DNA of 5,485 nt from Candidatus Stahliibacteriota bacterium (GCA_030627085.1 DAOUSS010000113.1:1-5485), one strand, 5' to 3'. Shown: positions 1 to 5,329, numbered from the stretch's first letter. Made by a program: numbers and translations. The notes: generated by a model from the letters alone, not told the origin.

Positions 1-1
1 C

Positions 2-44
2 AGGGACGACTCGACTGAGCTCGCCGAAGTCAAGCCCTGTCCCT
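2..44. repeat. Imperfect inverted repeat at the window edge (GTAGGGAC-type palindrome)
   Basis: AGGGAC at 2-7 pairs with GTCCCT at 39-44. Inside it GACT (8-11) pairs with AGTC (28-31) and CG (12-13) with CG (25-26), around a GAGCTC core at 17-22. The seven bases at 32-38 have no partner, so one arm seems to have lost or gained sequence. The element may continue past the left edge. It looks like a REP-like intergenic palindrome; no function is visible. Confidence 0.5.
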
Positions 45-75
45 ACAGATAGGGTAGTCTCATCTGCAGTCTACC
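41..75. repeat. Two small overlapping inverted repeats with GTAGG/CCTAC arms
   Basis: CCCTA (41-45) and TAGGG (50-54) form a 5-bp stem with a 4-nt loop. Overlapping this, GGTAG (53-57) and CTACC (71-75) form a second pair of arms. Both reuse the GTAGG/CCTAC arm sequence seen in the neighbouring element at 2-44 and in the palindrome at 2266-2292. Each stem is short, so either alone would be weak evidence; the repeated arm sequence is the reason to list them. Confidence 0.35.
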
Positions 76-100
76 ACAATCCATAATCTTACCCCTTCTC

Positions 101-119
101 GCCCCGCCTTTGGCGGGGC
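101..119. repeat. Perfect GC-rich hairpin (8-bp stem, 3-nt loop)
   Basis: GCCCCGCC (101-108) and GGCGGGGC (112-119) flank a TTT loop. The hairpin lies just downstream of the octamer array that follows the hypothetical gene at 176-688, so it is well placed to stop or protect that transcript. On the gene's strand no run of T follows the stem, so it is not a standard intrinsic terminator. A role in 3'-end protection or as a REP-like element is inference. Confidence 0.7.
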
Positions 120-123
120 TCCT

Positions 124-179
124 ACCATCACCCCACTATCCCATTACCCCAATAACCCATTAACCCATTTCTCAACTAT
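124..179 (-). repeat. Degenerate 8-nt tandem array containing the stop codon of the hypothetical gene
   Basis: Read on the minus strand from 179 down to 124, the sequence divides without gaps into seven 8-nt units such as TTAATGGG (163-156) and ATAGTGGG (139-132). TGG recurs every 8 nt from 167 down to 127. The first unit (179-172) holds the TAG stop of the upstream gene (178-176). The array leads directly into the hairpin at 101-119. A matching array in the same phase follows the gene at 2324-3331, with consensus about NTARTKGG. Confidence 0.65.
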
Positions 180-688
180 CTCTTCCCCTCCATCATTCCT
201 ATTGCATCTATTATATCCGAAAGGATGTCCTTGTCAATCTTTCCGACTATCTCTTCCTCTCTGGATGTTCCAAGCTTCTCTTCAAGGTATCTCTTGACCT
301 TATCTCTACTCCATCCCCTATCAAATGCCTTTCCCCACAATGCCCTCATTTGACCAACGGTTGCCTTTCCCGGAACCTCACGCATAGAACCAATTTCGTC
401 TATCAGATGTGAAATCTTTGCTCTCTCTATAATCCCGACTATCTCGTCCTCATTAGATATACCAAGTTTTTCCTCAAGGAAGAGTTTTATCCGTTCTCTA
501 TCCCATCCCTGATCGAGTGCCTTACCATACAAGGCTCGCATCTGACCTGAAGTCGCTTTACTTCCTCCTATATCCTCTGCTTCCTGAAGCATACTCTCTA
601 TCTCCTCTTTCAGGTCCTTTCTCTCGACTTCTCTCTCTATTTTTACGGTCTTATCCCCGACCGCAAATGATACGCTTATTCTATCCAT
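176..688 (-). CDS. Hypothetical protein with a tandemly duplicated ~59-residue helical domain
   Basis: A 170-residue soluble protein with no signal peptide or membrane segment; I do not recognise a named family. Residues 1-20 look like a short beta hairpin, followed by a charged helix (about 22-40). Two copies of one domain follow, at residues 41-99 and 105-163. They align without gaps, with about 34 of 59 positions identical by hand count. Each copy starts with KATxGQMRAL, then a GKAxDxGW segment, LEEKLG, EEIVG or DEIVG, and ends in an IIDxI-type helix. The AT-x-x-Q-x-x-AL opening and the closing Ile-Asp helix remind me of small helical modules appended to phage ssDNA-annealing and recombination proteins, but this is only a resemblance. 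The ATG at 688 is fixed by AAGGAGG at 696-702, 7 nt upstream. The gene follows purA on the same strand after 254 bp of repeats, so it is probably transcribed separately. Its TAG stop belongs to an octamer array. Confidence 0.85.
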   Translation of the reverse strand: MDRISVSFAVGDKTVKIEREVERKDLKEEIESMLQEAEDIGGSKATSGQMRALYGKALDQGWDRERIKLFLEEKLGISNEDEIVGIIERAKISHLIDEIGSMREVPGKATVGQMRALWGKAFDRGWSRDKVKRYLEEKLGTSREEEIVGKIDKDILSDIIDAIGMMEGKR

Positions 689-691
689 AAT

Positions 692-702
692 CCTCCCTCC
701 TT
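692..702 (-). promoter_or_regulatory. Strong double Shine-Dalgarno of the hypothetical gene
   Basis: On the minus strand, AAGGAGG (696-702) and an overlapping GGAGG (692-696) lie 7 and 3 nt before the ATG at 688. The distal copy has near-ideal spacing and decides the start. The site begins immediately after the hairpin element at 703-730, so folding of that element could affect access to it. Confidence 0.8.
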
Positions 703-730
703 CCCCGTCAACTCCTTTTTTTTAACAGGG
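703..730 (-). repeat. CCCTGTTAA-family hairpin element, copy 1
   Basis: On the minus strand the arms are CCCTGTTAA (730-722) and TTGACGGGG (711-703). As RNA they pair along all nine positions, with two G-U wobbles. The loop is AAAAAAGGAG. It ends directly before the Shine-Dalgarno of the hypothetical gene and resembles the element at 811-839 in arms and loop. Confidence 0.55.
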
Positions 731-734
731 AACT

Positions 735-754
735 CCTGCCTGCCGGTAGGCAGG
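735..754. repeat. 20-bp palindrome (CCTGCCT...AGGCAGG)
   Basis: CCTGCCT (735-741) and AGGCAGG (748-754) are perfect inverted arms around GCCGGT. The only imperfection is the G/T pair at 742 and 747. This is a compact REP-like palindrome of a kind common between genes in candidate-phylum genomes. It lies between two copies of the CCCTGTTAA element in the leader of the hypothetical gene. Confidence 0.7.
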
Positions 755-760
755 AAAGAG

Positions 761-810
761 ATTGAAAGAGATTTTTATTTCTTTGTCTCTTGTTCTTTAT
801 CTCTTACAAT
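761..810. repeat. 12-bp inverted repeat with one mismatch
   Basis: ATTGAAAGAGAT (761-772) is the reverse complement of ATCTCTTACAAT (799-810) except at one position. The enclosed 26 bases are pyrimidine-rich (773-798). The right arm ends exactly where the next CCCTGTTAA element starts at 811. ATTGAAAGAGA recurs as a direct copy at 874-884. Confidence 0.5.
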
Positions 811-839
811 CCCTGTTAACTCCGCTTTTTTCAACGGGG
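811..839 (-). repeat. CCCTGTTAA-family hairpin element, copy 2
   Basis: On the minus strand the arms are CCCCGTTGA (839-831) and TTAACAGGG (819-811). They pair with one mismatch and one G-U. The loop is AAAAAGCGGAG. It differs from the copy at 703-730 mainly in which arm carries the CCCC and which the TTAAC variant, so the two look like diverged copies of one element. Confidence 0.5.
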
Positions 840-885
840 AATTGAAGAGACCTGTGGTGAACGAAATGAATCCATTGAAAGAGAA

Positions 886-908
886 ACAATCCCTGTTAAC
901 TTCTTTTT
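886..908. repeat. Partial CCCTGTTAA element; 16-nt exact repeat of 806-821
   Basis: ACAATCCCTGTTAACT at 886-901 is identical to 806-821, exactly 80 nt apart. The T-rich loop (904-908) follows, but the opposite arm is degenerate (TGTTT on the minus strand near 911). This appears to be a decayed third copy, lying just downstream of the purA stop codon. Confidence 0.55.
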
Positions 909-942
909 AAACAATAGCTCCCTGTATATATTAAATTTGGGC

Positions 943-2166
943 CTATAGTGTTATCGTGGCGTCTCTTTTTGGCCCTGTGGACACAATCCCGACCTTTGTG
1001 CCAGATATATCCTCTATGGCTTTTATAAAATCTAAAGCATTCCGGGATAGTTTGTCTTCAATATCGTCCCATGCGGGGAGTGTCTTATATACAGGTTGAA
1101 CATCCTTTATATTGAATGGCGGATAATCGTATCTTTTATCACCTATCCTGTATGCCTCACATATATTTATCTCCCCGAATCCTGAGAGCACATCGAGTTT
1201 TGTAAGTGCAAGCGATGTTATACCTGATAACTTCACTGCATACCTCAAAAGCACTCCATCGAGCCATCCACATCTTCTTGGTCTTCCGGTTGTTGCTCCA
1301 TACTCTTCTCCCTTTTCTCTCATCATTCTGCTTGTTTTGTCTTTTATTTCTGTGGGGAATGGCCCCTCACCAACTCTTGTTGTATATGCCTTTACAACAC
1401 CTATAACCCTGTCTATTCTCATTGGCGGGATACCAGAACCCTGACAAGCACCAGAGGCAGTAGTAGAGGAGGATGTCACGAATGGATATGTGCCAAAATC
1501 TATATCAAGCAGTGTGCCCTGTGCACCTTCCAACAATATGTTTTTTTGGGATTCTACTGCATTCCATATTACTGGTTCTGTATCTATAATATACTCTCCG
1601 ATTTTCTCTTCCGTGGATAACCATTCATTCAGATCTTCACCTATGGTGAAATTGTACTCTCTCTTTATAAACTTGCTCCTCTCCTCAAATAGCTTTTTTA
1701 TTTTCTTTTTAAAATCCGGCAAGAGTACATCTCCAGCCCTTATACCATTTCTTGCTATCTTATCAGAATATGTAGGTCCTATTCCTCTCTTGGTTGTTCC
1801 TATCTTTCTCTTTCTATCCTCCAGTTCATCCAGTGCGAGATGCCAGGGCATAACGAGATGTGCCCTTGAACTTATGAAAAACCTGCCCTTGAGGTCAACC
1901 CCTATTTTATTCAGTGCATCTATCTCCGCATATAAACTTCCCGGTCTTATAACTACCCCGGGACCTATAACACAGATACAATCCGGATTAAATATGCCTG
2001 CGGGAATGAGGTGAAGAACAAGTTTTCCCTGAGGAGATATTATGGTATGTCCGGCGTTATTTCCTCCATTATACCGTACTACCATATGGCAGTCTTTTGC
2101 AAGATAATCGACAATCTTGCCTTTTCCCTCATCACCAAAGTGTGTGCCTATGACCACAGTAATCAT
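943..2166 (-). CDS. purA: Adenylosuccinate synthetase
   Basis: Cytoplasmic enzyme that joins IMP and aspartate using GTP to give adenylosuccinate, the first committed step from IMP to AMP. Of 407 residues, slightly short of the usual 425-430 but apparently complete at both ends. The P-loop GDEGKGK is at 11-17, with the catalytic Asp at 12. GGNNAGHT (34-41) has the catalytic His at 40. Further family motifs are IGTTKRGIGPTYSDK (122-136), EGAQGTLLDID (213-223), ATTGRPRRCGW (291-301), LTKLDVL (321-327) and STGPKRD (396-402). The residues before the P-loop are THF, where most homologues have TQW or AQW, and TSSS (231-234) replaces the usual TSSN. The start at 2166 is supported by GGGGGTGA at 2171-2178. 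No purine-pathway neighbour is in the window. The gene has its own 5' gap and is probably a separate transcription unit. Confidence 0.97.
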   Translation of the reverse strand: MITVVIGTHFGDEGKGKIVDYLAKDCHMVVRYNGGNNAGHTIISPQGKLVLHLIPAGIFNPDCICVIGPGVVIRPGSLYAEIDALNKIGVDLKGRFFISSRAHLVMPWHLALDELEDRKRKIGTTKRGIGPTYSDKIARNGIRAGDVLLPDFKKKIKKLFEERSKFIKREYNFTIGEDLNEWLSTEEKIGEYIIDTEPVIWNAVESQKNILLEGAQGTLLDIDFGTYPFVTSSSTTASGACQGSGIPPMRIDRVIGVVKAYTTRVGEGPFPTEIKDKTSRMMREKGEEYGATTGRPRRCGWLDGVLLRYAVKLSGITSLALTKLDVLSGFGEINICEAYRIGDKRYDYPPFNIKDVQPVYKTLPAWDDIEDKLSRNALDFIKAIEDISGTKVGIVSTGPKRDATITL

Positions 2167-2170
2167 ATAT

Positions 2171-2178
2171 TCACCCCC
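2171..2178 (-). promoter_or_regulatory. Shine-Dalgarno of purA
   Basis: GGGGGTGA on the minus strand, 4 nt before the ATG at 2166, closely resembles the consensus AGGAGGTGA and fixes the start. Just upstream is a run of seven A (2191-2185), which belongs to the edge of the repeat at 2187-2258. Confidence 0.8.
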
Positions 2179-2186
2179 TATTAGTT

Positions 2187-2258
2187 TTTTTAGACGCAGA
2201 TTAACACTGATATTTACACTGGTTATTTTTAGACGCAGATTAACGCTGATTTACACTG
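2187..2258. repeat. Two copies of a ~34-bp repeat built from degenerate 10-nt units
   Basis: Copy one (2187-2221) and copy two (2226-2258) start at the same TTTTTAGACGCAGATTAAC sequence. They differ by one substitution and a 2-nt indel. On the minus strand each copy divides into 10-nt units: CAGTGTAAAT, then CAGYGTTAAT, then CTGCGTCTAA, followed by A residues. The repeat type is familiar between genes of candidate-phylum genomes. It fills the leader of purA up to the Shine-Dalgarno; I see no convincing promoter or known riboswitch core in it. Confidence 0.75.
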
Positions 2259-2265
2259 TAGGGCT

Positions 2266-2292
2266 GTAGGCACGAATTGAATTCGTGCCTAC
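2266..2292. repeat. Perfect 13-bp palindrome around one base
   Basis: GTAGGCACGAATT (2266-2278) and AATTCGTGCCTAC (2280-2292) are exact inverted copies around G2279. It lies downstream of the three-gene lysS cluster and could form a hairpin at its transcript end. No T run follows on the minus strand, so it is not a canonical intrinsic terminator. Its GTAGG end overlaps the last unit of the octamer array. Confidence 0.85.
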
Positions 2293-2327
2293 TAATTAAC
2301 TACCCAACTAACCAACTAACAAACTAC
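2288..2327 (-). repeat. Degenerate 8-nt tandem array containing the stop codon of the UPF0104 gene
   Basis: On the minus strand, 2327 down to 2288 divides into five 8-nt units, two of them identical (TTAGTTGG at 2319-2312 and 2311-2304). TAG occurs every 8 nt (starting at 2326, 2318, 2310, 2302 and 2294), which places stop codons in all three frames. The first TAG is the actual stop of the gene. The same phase relation to the stop is seen in the array at 124-179. Confidence 0.65.
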
Positions 2328-3331
2328 TTCCCTCTTTCCGATTTATCTACTGAGACCATCCTTACAAGAAGGATACCTCCAAGTATTACAAGTAGATAGT
2401 ATGAAAAGAACCTCCACAGGACGATAAATATCCCCAAGAGGTGTTCGGGGCATAGAGATTTAAAAAGCAGAAATCCGCTGCCCTCGGCTATTCCACTTGC
2501 CCCCGGGGTGGGGGCAAAGAGAAGAAGATAAGATAGAACTATTTGGGTTATCATAGTTTGTCCGAGAGGCGGAGAAAGGCCGATAGCCTTCAATATAGGG
2601 TAAGGAAGGAAAAAAAAACATGCCCTTGAGGCGCAGGCAACGAGAAATGCAAGGGGAAGTTTCCACTTCCCACGAATAAAAAATTCCCTTAAAGTTGACT
2701 TCATATTGGATAGTTCTTCTGTGATTTTTTCGACGATACCTCTTGCCCTTTCAGTCTTTGCGAATTTATACATAAAAGCCCTTGTTCTATTTGTGCTTAA
2801 TGAGCTAAGCACGAGAATCAATATACCCAATCCCACGGCTATAAGAAGGTATCTTGCAATATTTACCACAAATCCCTGCTGAAGAATTGTGCTGTAGTAA
2901 ATATATACAACAGGGAGGACTATAGGTAGTAGCAAAGTGATAAGTAGACTTCTTACAAGCAGAACGCTGCCAGATTCTCCAATAGATAGTTTATTCTCTC
3001 TATGGAGGATGTACATCTGAAGAGGAACACCTGCAATGCCAAAAGGAACAAGGGTAAGGAATGAACCACCGAGTATAAATTCCAGTGCACCGGAGAGCGA
3101 CATCCATCCGGATACACTCCACACCAGAATTCTAAGCCAGAGGGTCTCAAACCAGATATAGAATAAGACAGCGACAAGTGCGAGAATGAGATAAGACGGA
3201 TTTAACCTCTTTAATGATGGGAGGGTATCTTTTGTGGAGGTAAAAACTAAGAGAAGGGTAATTGATATAATACTGATAACGAGGAATATCCGCAGCATCC
3301 TTTTAACGAGCCTCATATCCAAGGCCTGCAT
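2324..3331 (-). CDS. UPF0104 / LPG-synthase-TM-type integral membrane protein
   Basis: Of 335 residues and mostly hydrophobic, with about eight membrane segments near residues 13-31, 46-66, 84-104, 122-146, 160-178, 224-244, 258-275 and 298-323. A basic cytoplasmic-type loop lies at about 180-222. The closing signature PTPGASGIAEG (274-284), followed by WRFFSYYLLVILGG (306-319), is characteristic of the family that forms the flippase part of MprF. The soluble C-terminal lysyl-transferase domain of MprF is absent, as is normal for stand-alone members, whose substrates are largely unknown; a lipid or glycolipid transport role is inference. The ATG at 3331 directly follows the mreD stop codon and has AAGGAG at 3337-3342, inside the end of mreD, so the two are probably translationally coupled. 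A second in-frame ATG lies at 3316. The coding strand has nine T in a row at 2618-2610. The stop codon is in an octamer array. Confidence 0.85.
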   Translation of the reverse strand: MQALDMRLVKRMLRIFLVISIISITLLLVFTSTKDTLPSLKRLNPSYLILALVAVLFYIWFETLWLRILVWSVSGWMSLSGALEFILGGSFLTLVPFGIAGVPLQMYILHRENKLSIGESGSVLLVRSLLITLLLPIVLPVVYIYYSTILQQGFVVNIARYLLIAVGLGILILVLSSLSTNRTRAFMYKFAKTERARGIVEKITEELSNMKSTLREFFIRGKWKLPLAFLVACASRACFFFLPYPILKAIGLSPPLGQTMITQIVLSYLLLFAPTPGASGIAEGSGFLLFKSLCPEHLLGIFIVLWRFFSYYLLVILGGILLVRMVSVDKSERGK

Positions 3332-3811
3332 TTACTCTCCTTCTCTGTCAATTTTCCGGAATAGGAAAAATAGGATGATTCCGACAACAACCGTATATAA
3401 ACTGGATGGAAGTATTCTGCTATAGAATGTATAAAAAGAGAATTGTCCCTTTGGTATTGCAATTATGAGGTCGTGTATCCATGCTGTAAAAAGAAGTGTA
3501 ATAGATTGTGCTATTATCTTTTCCTTATATAGATAATTGCTGAAATGCCCAAGTAGCCATCCAATGGCTGTATTTACGACTATATTATATCCAAGACCCT
3601 TTGTAGTATAAAGATCGACAAAGAAGCCTGTCCCAAAACCGTACCACATAGCATTTTCCCCACGAAACAGTCCTACATAGCATATAAGAATGAGAATAAG
3701 GTCAGGGACAGCACGACCTATAGATATATATTGAACAATGGTGCTCTGGATTAAACAGATTACAATTGCTATAGGGATAAATATAAAACTTCGCATAACT
3801 AGAGAAATCAC
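3332..3811 (-). CDS. mreD: Rod shape-determining membrane protein MreD
   Basis: A 159-residue, very hydrophobic protein of normal MreD length, with about six membrane segments (near residues 7-29, 36-50, 55-67, 71-93, 98-119 and 131-151). Typical MreD features are PDLILIL (36-42), the GENAMWYGFGTGFFVDL stretch (51-67) with its Gly-Phe-x-x-Asp pattern, and the following GLGYN (72-76). MreD works in the inner membrane with MreC, MreB, RodA and PBP2 to guide side-wall synthesis. None of those partners is in this window. The gene lies between lysS (12-nt gap) and the UPF0104 gene (no gap), clearly in one operon. The start shown is GTG at 3811; ATG at 3796 is an equally plausible start and gives a more typical N-terminus. 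Neither has a visible Shine-Dalgarno, so translation may depend on coupling to lysS. Confidence 0.88.
   Translation of the reverse strand: MISLVMRSFIFIPIAIVICLIQSTIVQYISIGRAVPDLILILICYVGLFRGENAMWYGFGTGFFVDLYTTKGLGYNIVVNTAIGWLLGHFSNYLYKEKIIAQSITLLFTAWIHDLIIAIPKGQFSFYTFYSRILPSSLYTVVVGIILFFLFRKIDREGE
3337..3342 (-). promoter_or_regulatory. Shine-Dalgarno of the UPF0104 gene inside the end of mreD
   Basis: AAGGAG on the minus strand lies 5 nt before the ATG at 3331, within the last codons of mreD. The mreD stop TAA (3334-3332) directly precedes the ATG. This arrangement suggests ribosome re-initiation, tying production of the two membrane proteins together. Confidence 0.7.
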
Positions 3812-3823
3812 ATAGTGGAGCTT

Positions 3824-5302
3824 TTACCATCTCATTTGTGGGAATGCTATTACATCCTTTATTGTTCTTGAATTGGCAAGAATCATACTTATTCTATCCA
3901 TACCCAATCCAAGTCCCCCAGTCGGAGGCATACCTATACCGAGAGCTTTTAGAAAATCCTCATCAAGGGGCTGGGCCTCCTTGTCACCCTTCTCTCTTTG
4001 TACCATCTGCTCTTTGAATCTCTTTTCCTGCTCAAGTGGGTTGTTAAGTTCGGAAAAGGCGTTTCCGATTTCTATGCCCGCAATAACCGGTTCAAATCGT
4101 TCAACGAGATCCGGATTATCCTCTTTCTCCTTCGCAAGAGGAGAGATGGATTTAGGATAGTCTATGATGAATGTAGGTTGCTCTATTTTGGGGATGACCC
4201 TGTCGCCAAATATCTTGTCTATCAATTTGTCTCTGATATATGATGGGGTAAGATTTTTCCCTGATTTTATCATTGCAGAATCTTCCGATATATCTATTCC
4301 GAGTTCTTCTATTATCTTCTTTACATATTTGTAATCTACATCGTAGAGATCATAACCTGTAAACTCCTTGATTGCATCAAAGTATCGCACGGTTTTCCAG
4401 GGAGGCGTGAAATCCAACTCTATATCCTGGTAGATAATTTTACTACTGCTATAGAGATTTTGTGTGAGATGGGAAAATAATTCCTCAACAAGATTTTTTA
4501 TATCCGTATAATCCTTATATGCCTCATAGAGTTCAAGTTGGGTAAACTCTGGATTATGTAACCTGTCCTGTCCCTCATTTCTGAAATCCTTACTGATTTC
4601 GTAGACCTTATTAAATCCTCCGCAGATGAGCCTCTTTAGATATAATTCATCAGATATTCTCAGGAAAAACTCCCTGTCAAGTGCGCGGTAGTATGTCTTA
4701 AATGGTTCTGCAAAAGCACCACCATACAGGGACTGTAATATCGGCGTCTCTATCTCAAGAAATCCCTTATCGTCAAGGAACTTCCGTGTCAACCTTATTA
4801 TTTTTGCTCTCGTCTCTATTGCACTTCTGGATTCCAGATTAACAATAAAGTCAATGTATCTCAATCTATATCTCAGTTCTTTGTCCTGTAAGCCATGCCA
4901 TTTTTCTGGAAGAGGCGAGATGGATTTTGACAGCAGGATAAGGTCTTCAACGAGTATAGTGGGTTCACCAGTATGTGTGGTAAATGTGTTTCCCTGGATA
5001 CCCAGAAAATCCCCGATGTCCAGAAGTTCAAGCAGAGAGTATTTTTCGCCGAGTATATCTTTTTTTAGGTAGATCTGTATATTTTCTCCATCATCCAGTA
5101 TGTTGGCAAAGGTGGATTTGCCATGTTTTCTCACCGCAATAAGTCTACCCGCTACCCTTACATCCTTCCTATCACTGAATGTCTCTTTTATCTCTCTGAC
5201 TGTATGTGTTCTATCAAACCTGTTAGGGTAAGGGTCTATGCCCTTTTCGATTATTAAACGGAGTTTTTCTATTCTTATTTTTTCCTGTTCTGATGTAAAC
5301 AT
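3824..5302 (-). CDS. lysS: Lysyl-tRNA synthetase, class II
   Basis: Cytoplasmic enzyme that charges tRNA-Lys with lysine using ATP. Full length at 492 residues. The N-terminal OB-fold anticodon-binding domain covers about 46-125, with the typical GRLIAVRKHGKSTFANILDD (52-71). The catalytic domain begins with KWHGLQDKELRYRLRYIDF (134-152). Motif 1 is around GFLEIETPILQ (180-190), followed by GGAFAEPF (194-201). Motif 2 is FRNEGQDRLHNPEFTQLELY (240-259). The C-terminal part has SPLAKEKEDNPDLVERFE (387-404), GNAFSELNNP (413-422) and motif 3 GLGLGMDR (463-470). All catalytic motifs are present. It is the first gene of a tight cluster with mreD and a UPF0104 membrane protein. The ATG at 5302 is the only sensible start, since an in-frame stop lies four codons upstream, yet there is no Shine-Dalgarno before it. 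The 5' region is rich in inverted repeats. Confidence 0.97.
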   Translation of the reverse strand: MFTSEQEKIRIEKLRLIIEKGIDPYPNRFDRTHTVREIKETFSDRKDVRVAGRLIAVRKHGKSTFANILDDGENIQIYLKKDILGEKYSLLELLDIGDFLGIQGNTFTTHTGEPTILVEDLILLSKSISPLPEKWHGLQDKELRYRLRYIDFIVNLESRSAIETRAKIIRLTRKFLDDKGFLEIETPILQSLYGGAFAEPFKTYYRALDREFFLRISDELYLKRLICGGFNKVYEISKDFRNEGQDRLHNPEFTQLELYEAYKDYTDIKNLVEELFSHLTQNLYSSSKIIYQDIELDFTPPWKTVRYFDAIKEFTGYDLYDVDYKYVKKIIEELGIDISEDSAMIKSGKNLTPSYIRDKLIDKIFGDRVIPKIEQPTFIIDYPKSISPLAKEKEDNPDLVERFEPVIAGIEIGNAFSELNNPLEQEKRFKEQMVQREKGDKEAQPLDEDFLKALGIGMPPTGGLGLGMDRISMILANSRTIKDVIAFPQMRW

Positions 5303-5329
5303 AATGTCAAATTATGCATTAACCACAGA

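Noticed and set aside
806..901. CRISPR-like repeat pair (16-nt exact repeat 80 nt apart)
   Set aside because: There are only two exact copies, the repeat is too short, the spacing is too long for spacers, and the repeats belong to a wider family of hairpin elements. No cas genes are present.
1490..2014. Plus-strand open frame of 174 codons opposite purA
   Set aside because: It lies wholly antisense to a clear purA, its product is low-complexity and Ser/Leu-rich with no recognisable domain, and no Shine-Dalgarno is evident. The same applies to the smaller frame at 1206-1406.
2167..2265. Purine riboswitch upstream of purA
   Set aside because: The leader is taken up by two copies of a decamer-built repeat, and I see no three-way-junction core or terminator/antiterminator pair. 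Regulation by purines is possible but not shown.
2266..2292. Intrinsic terminator of the lysS cluster
   Set aside because: The stem is strong, but on the transcribed strand the bases after it are AGCCCTAC, not a T run. I list it as a palindrome instead. The hairpin at 101-119 fails for the same reason.
2460..3177. Short minus-strand frames inside the UPF0104 gene (2460-2666 and 2953-3177)
   Set aside because: They are in another frame of a gene with a clear membrane-protein signature and show no domain of their own.
2324..3331. Full-length MprF (lysylphosphatidylglycerol synthase)
   Set aside because: Only the membrane domain is present. The protein ends at residue 335, just after the last membrane segment, without the soluble transferase domain, so a name implying lipid lysylation is not justified.
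3873..4243. Plus-strand open frames opposite the 3' part of lysS (also 4854-5072)
   Set aside because: They are antisense to conserved LysRS catalytic motifs and overlap each other in different frames. The products look like reverse-complement shadows.
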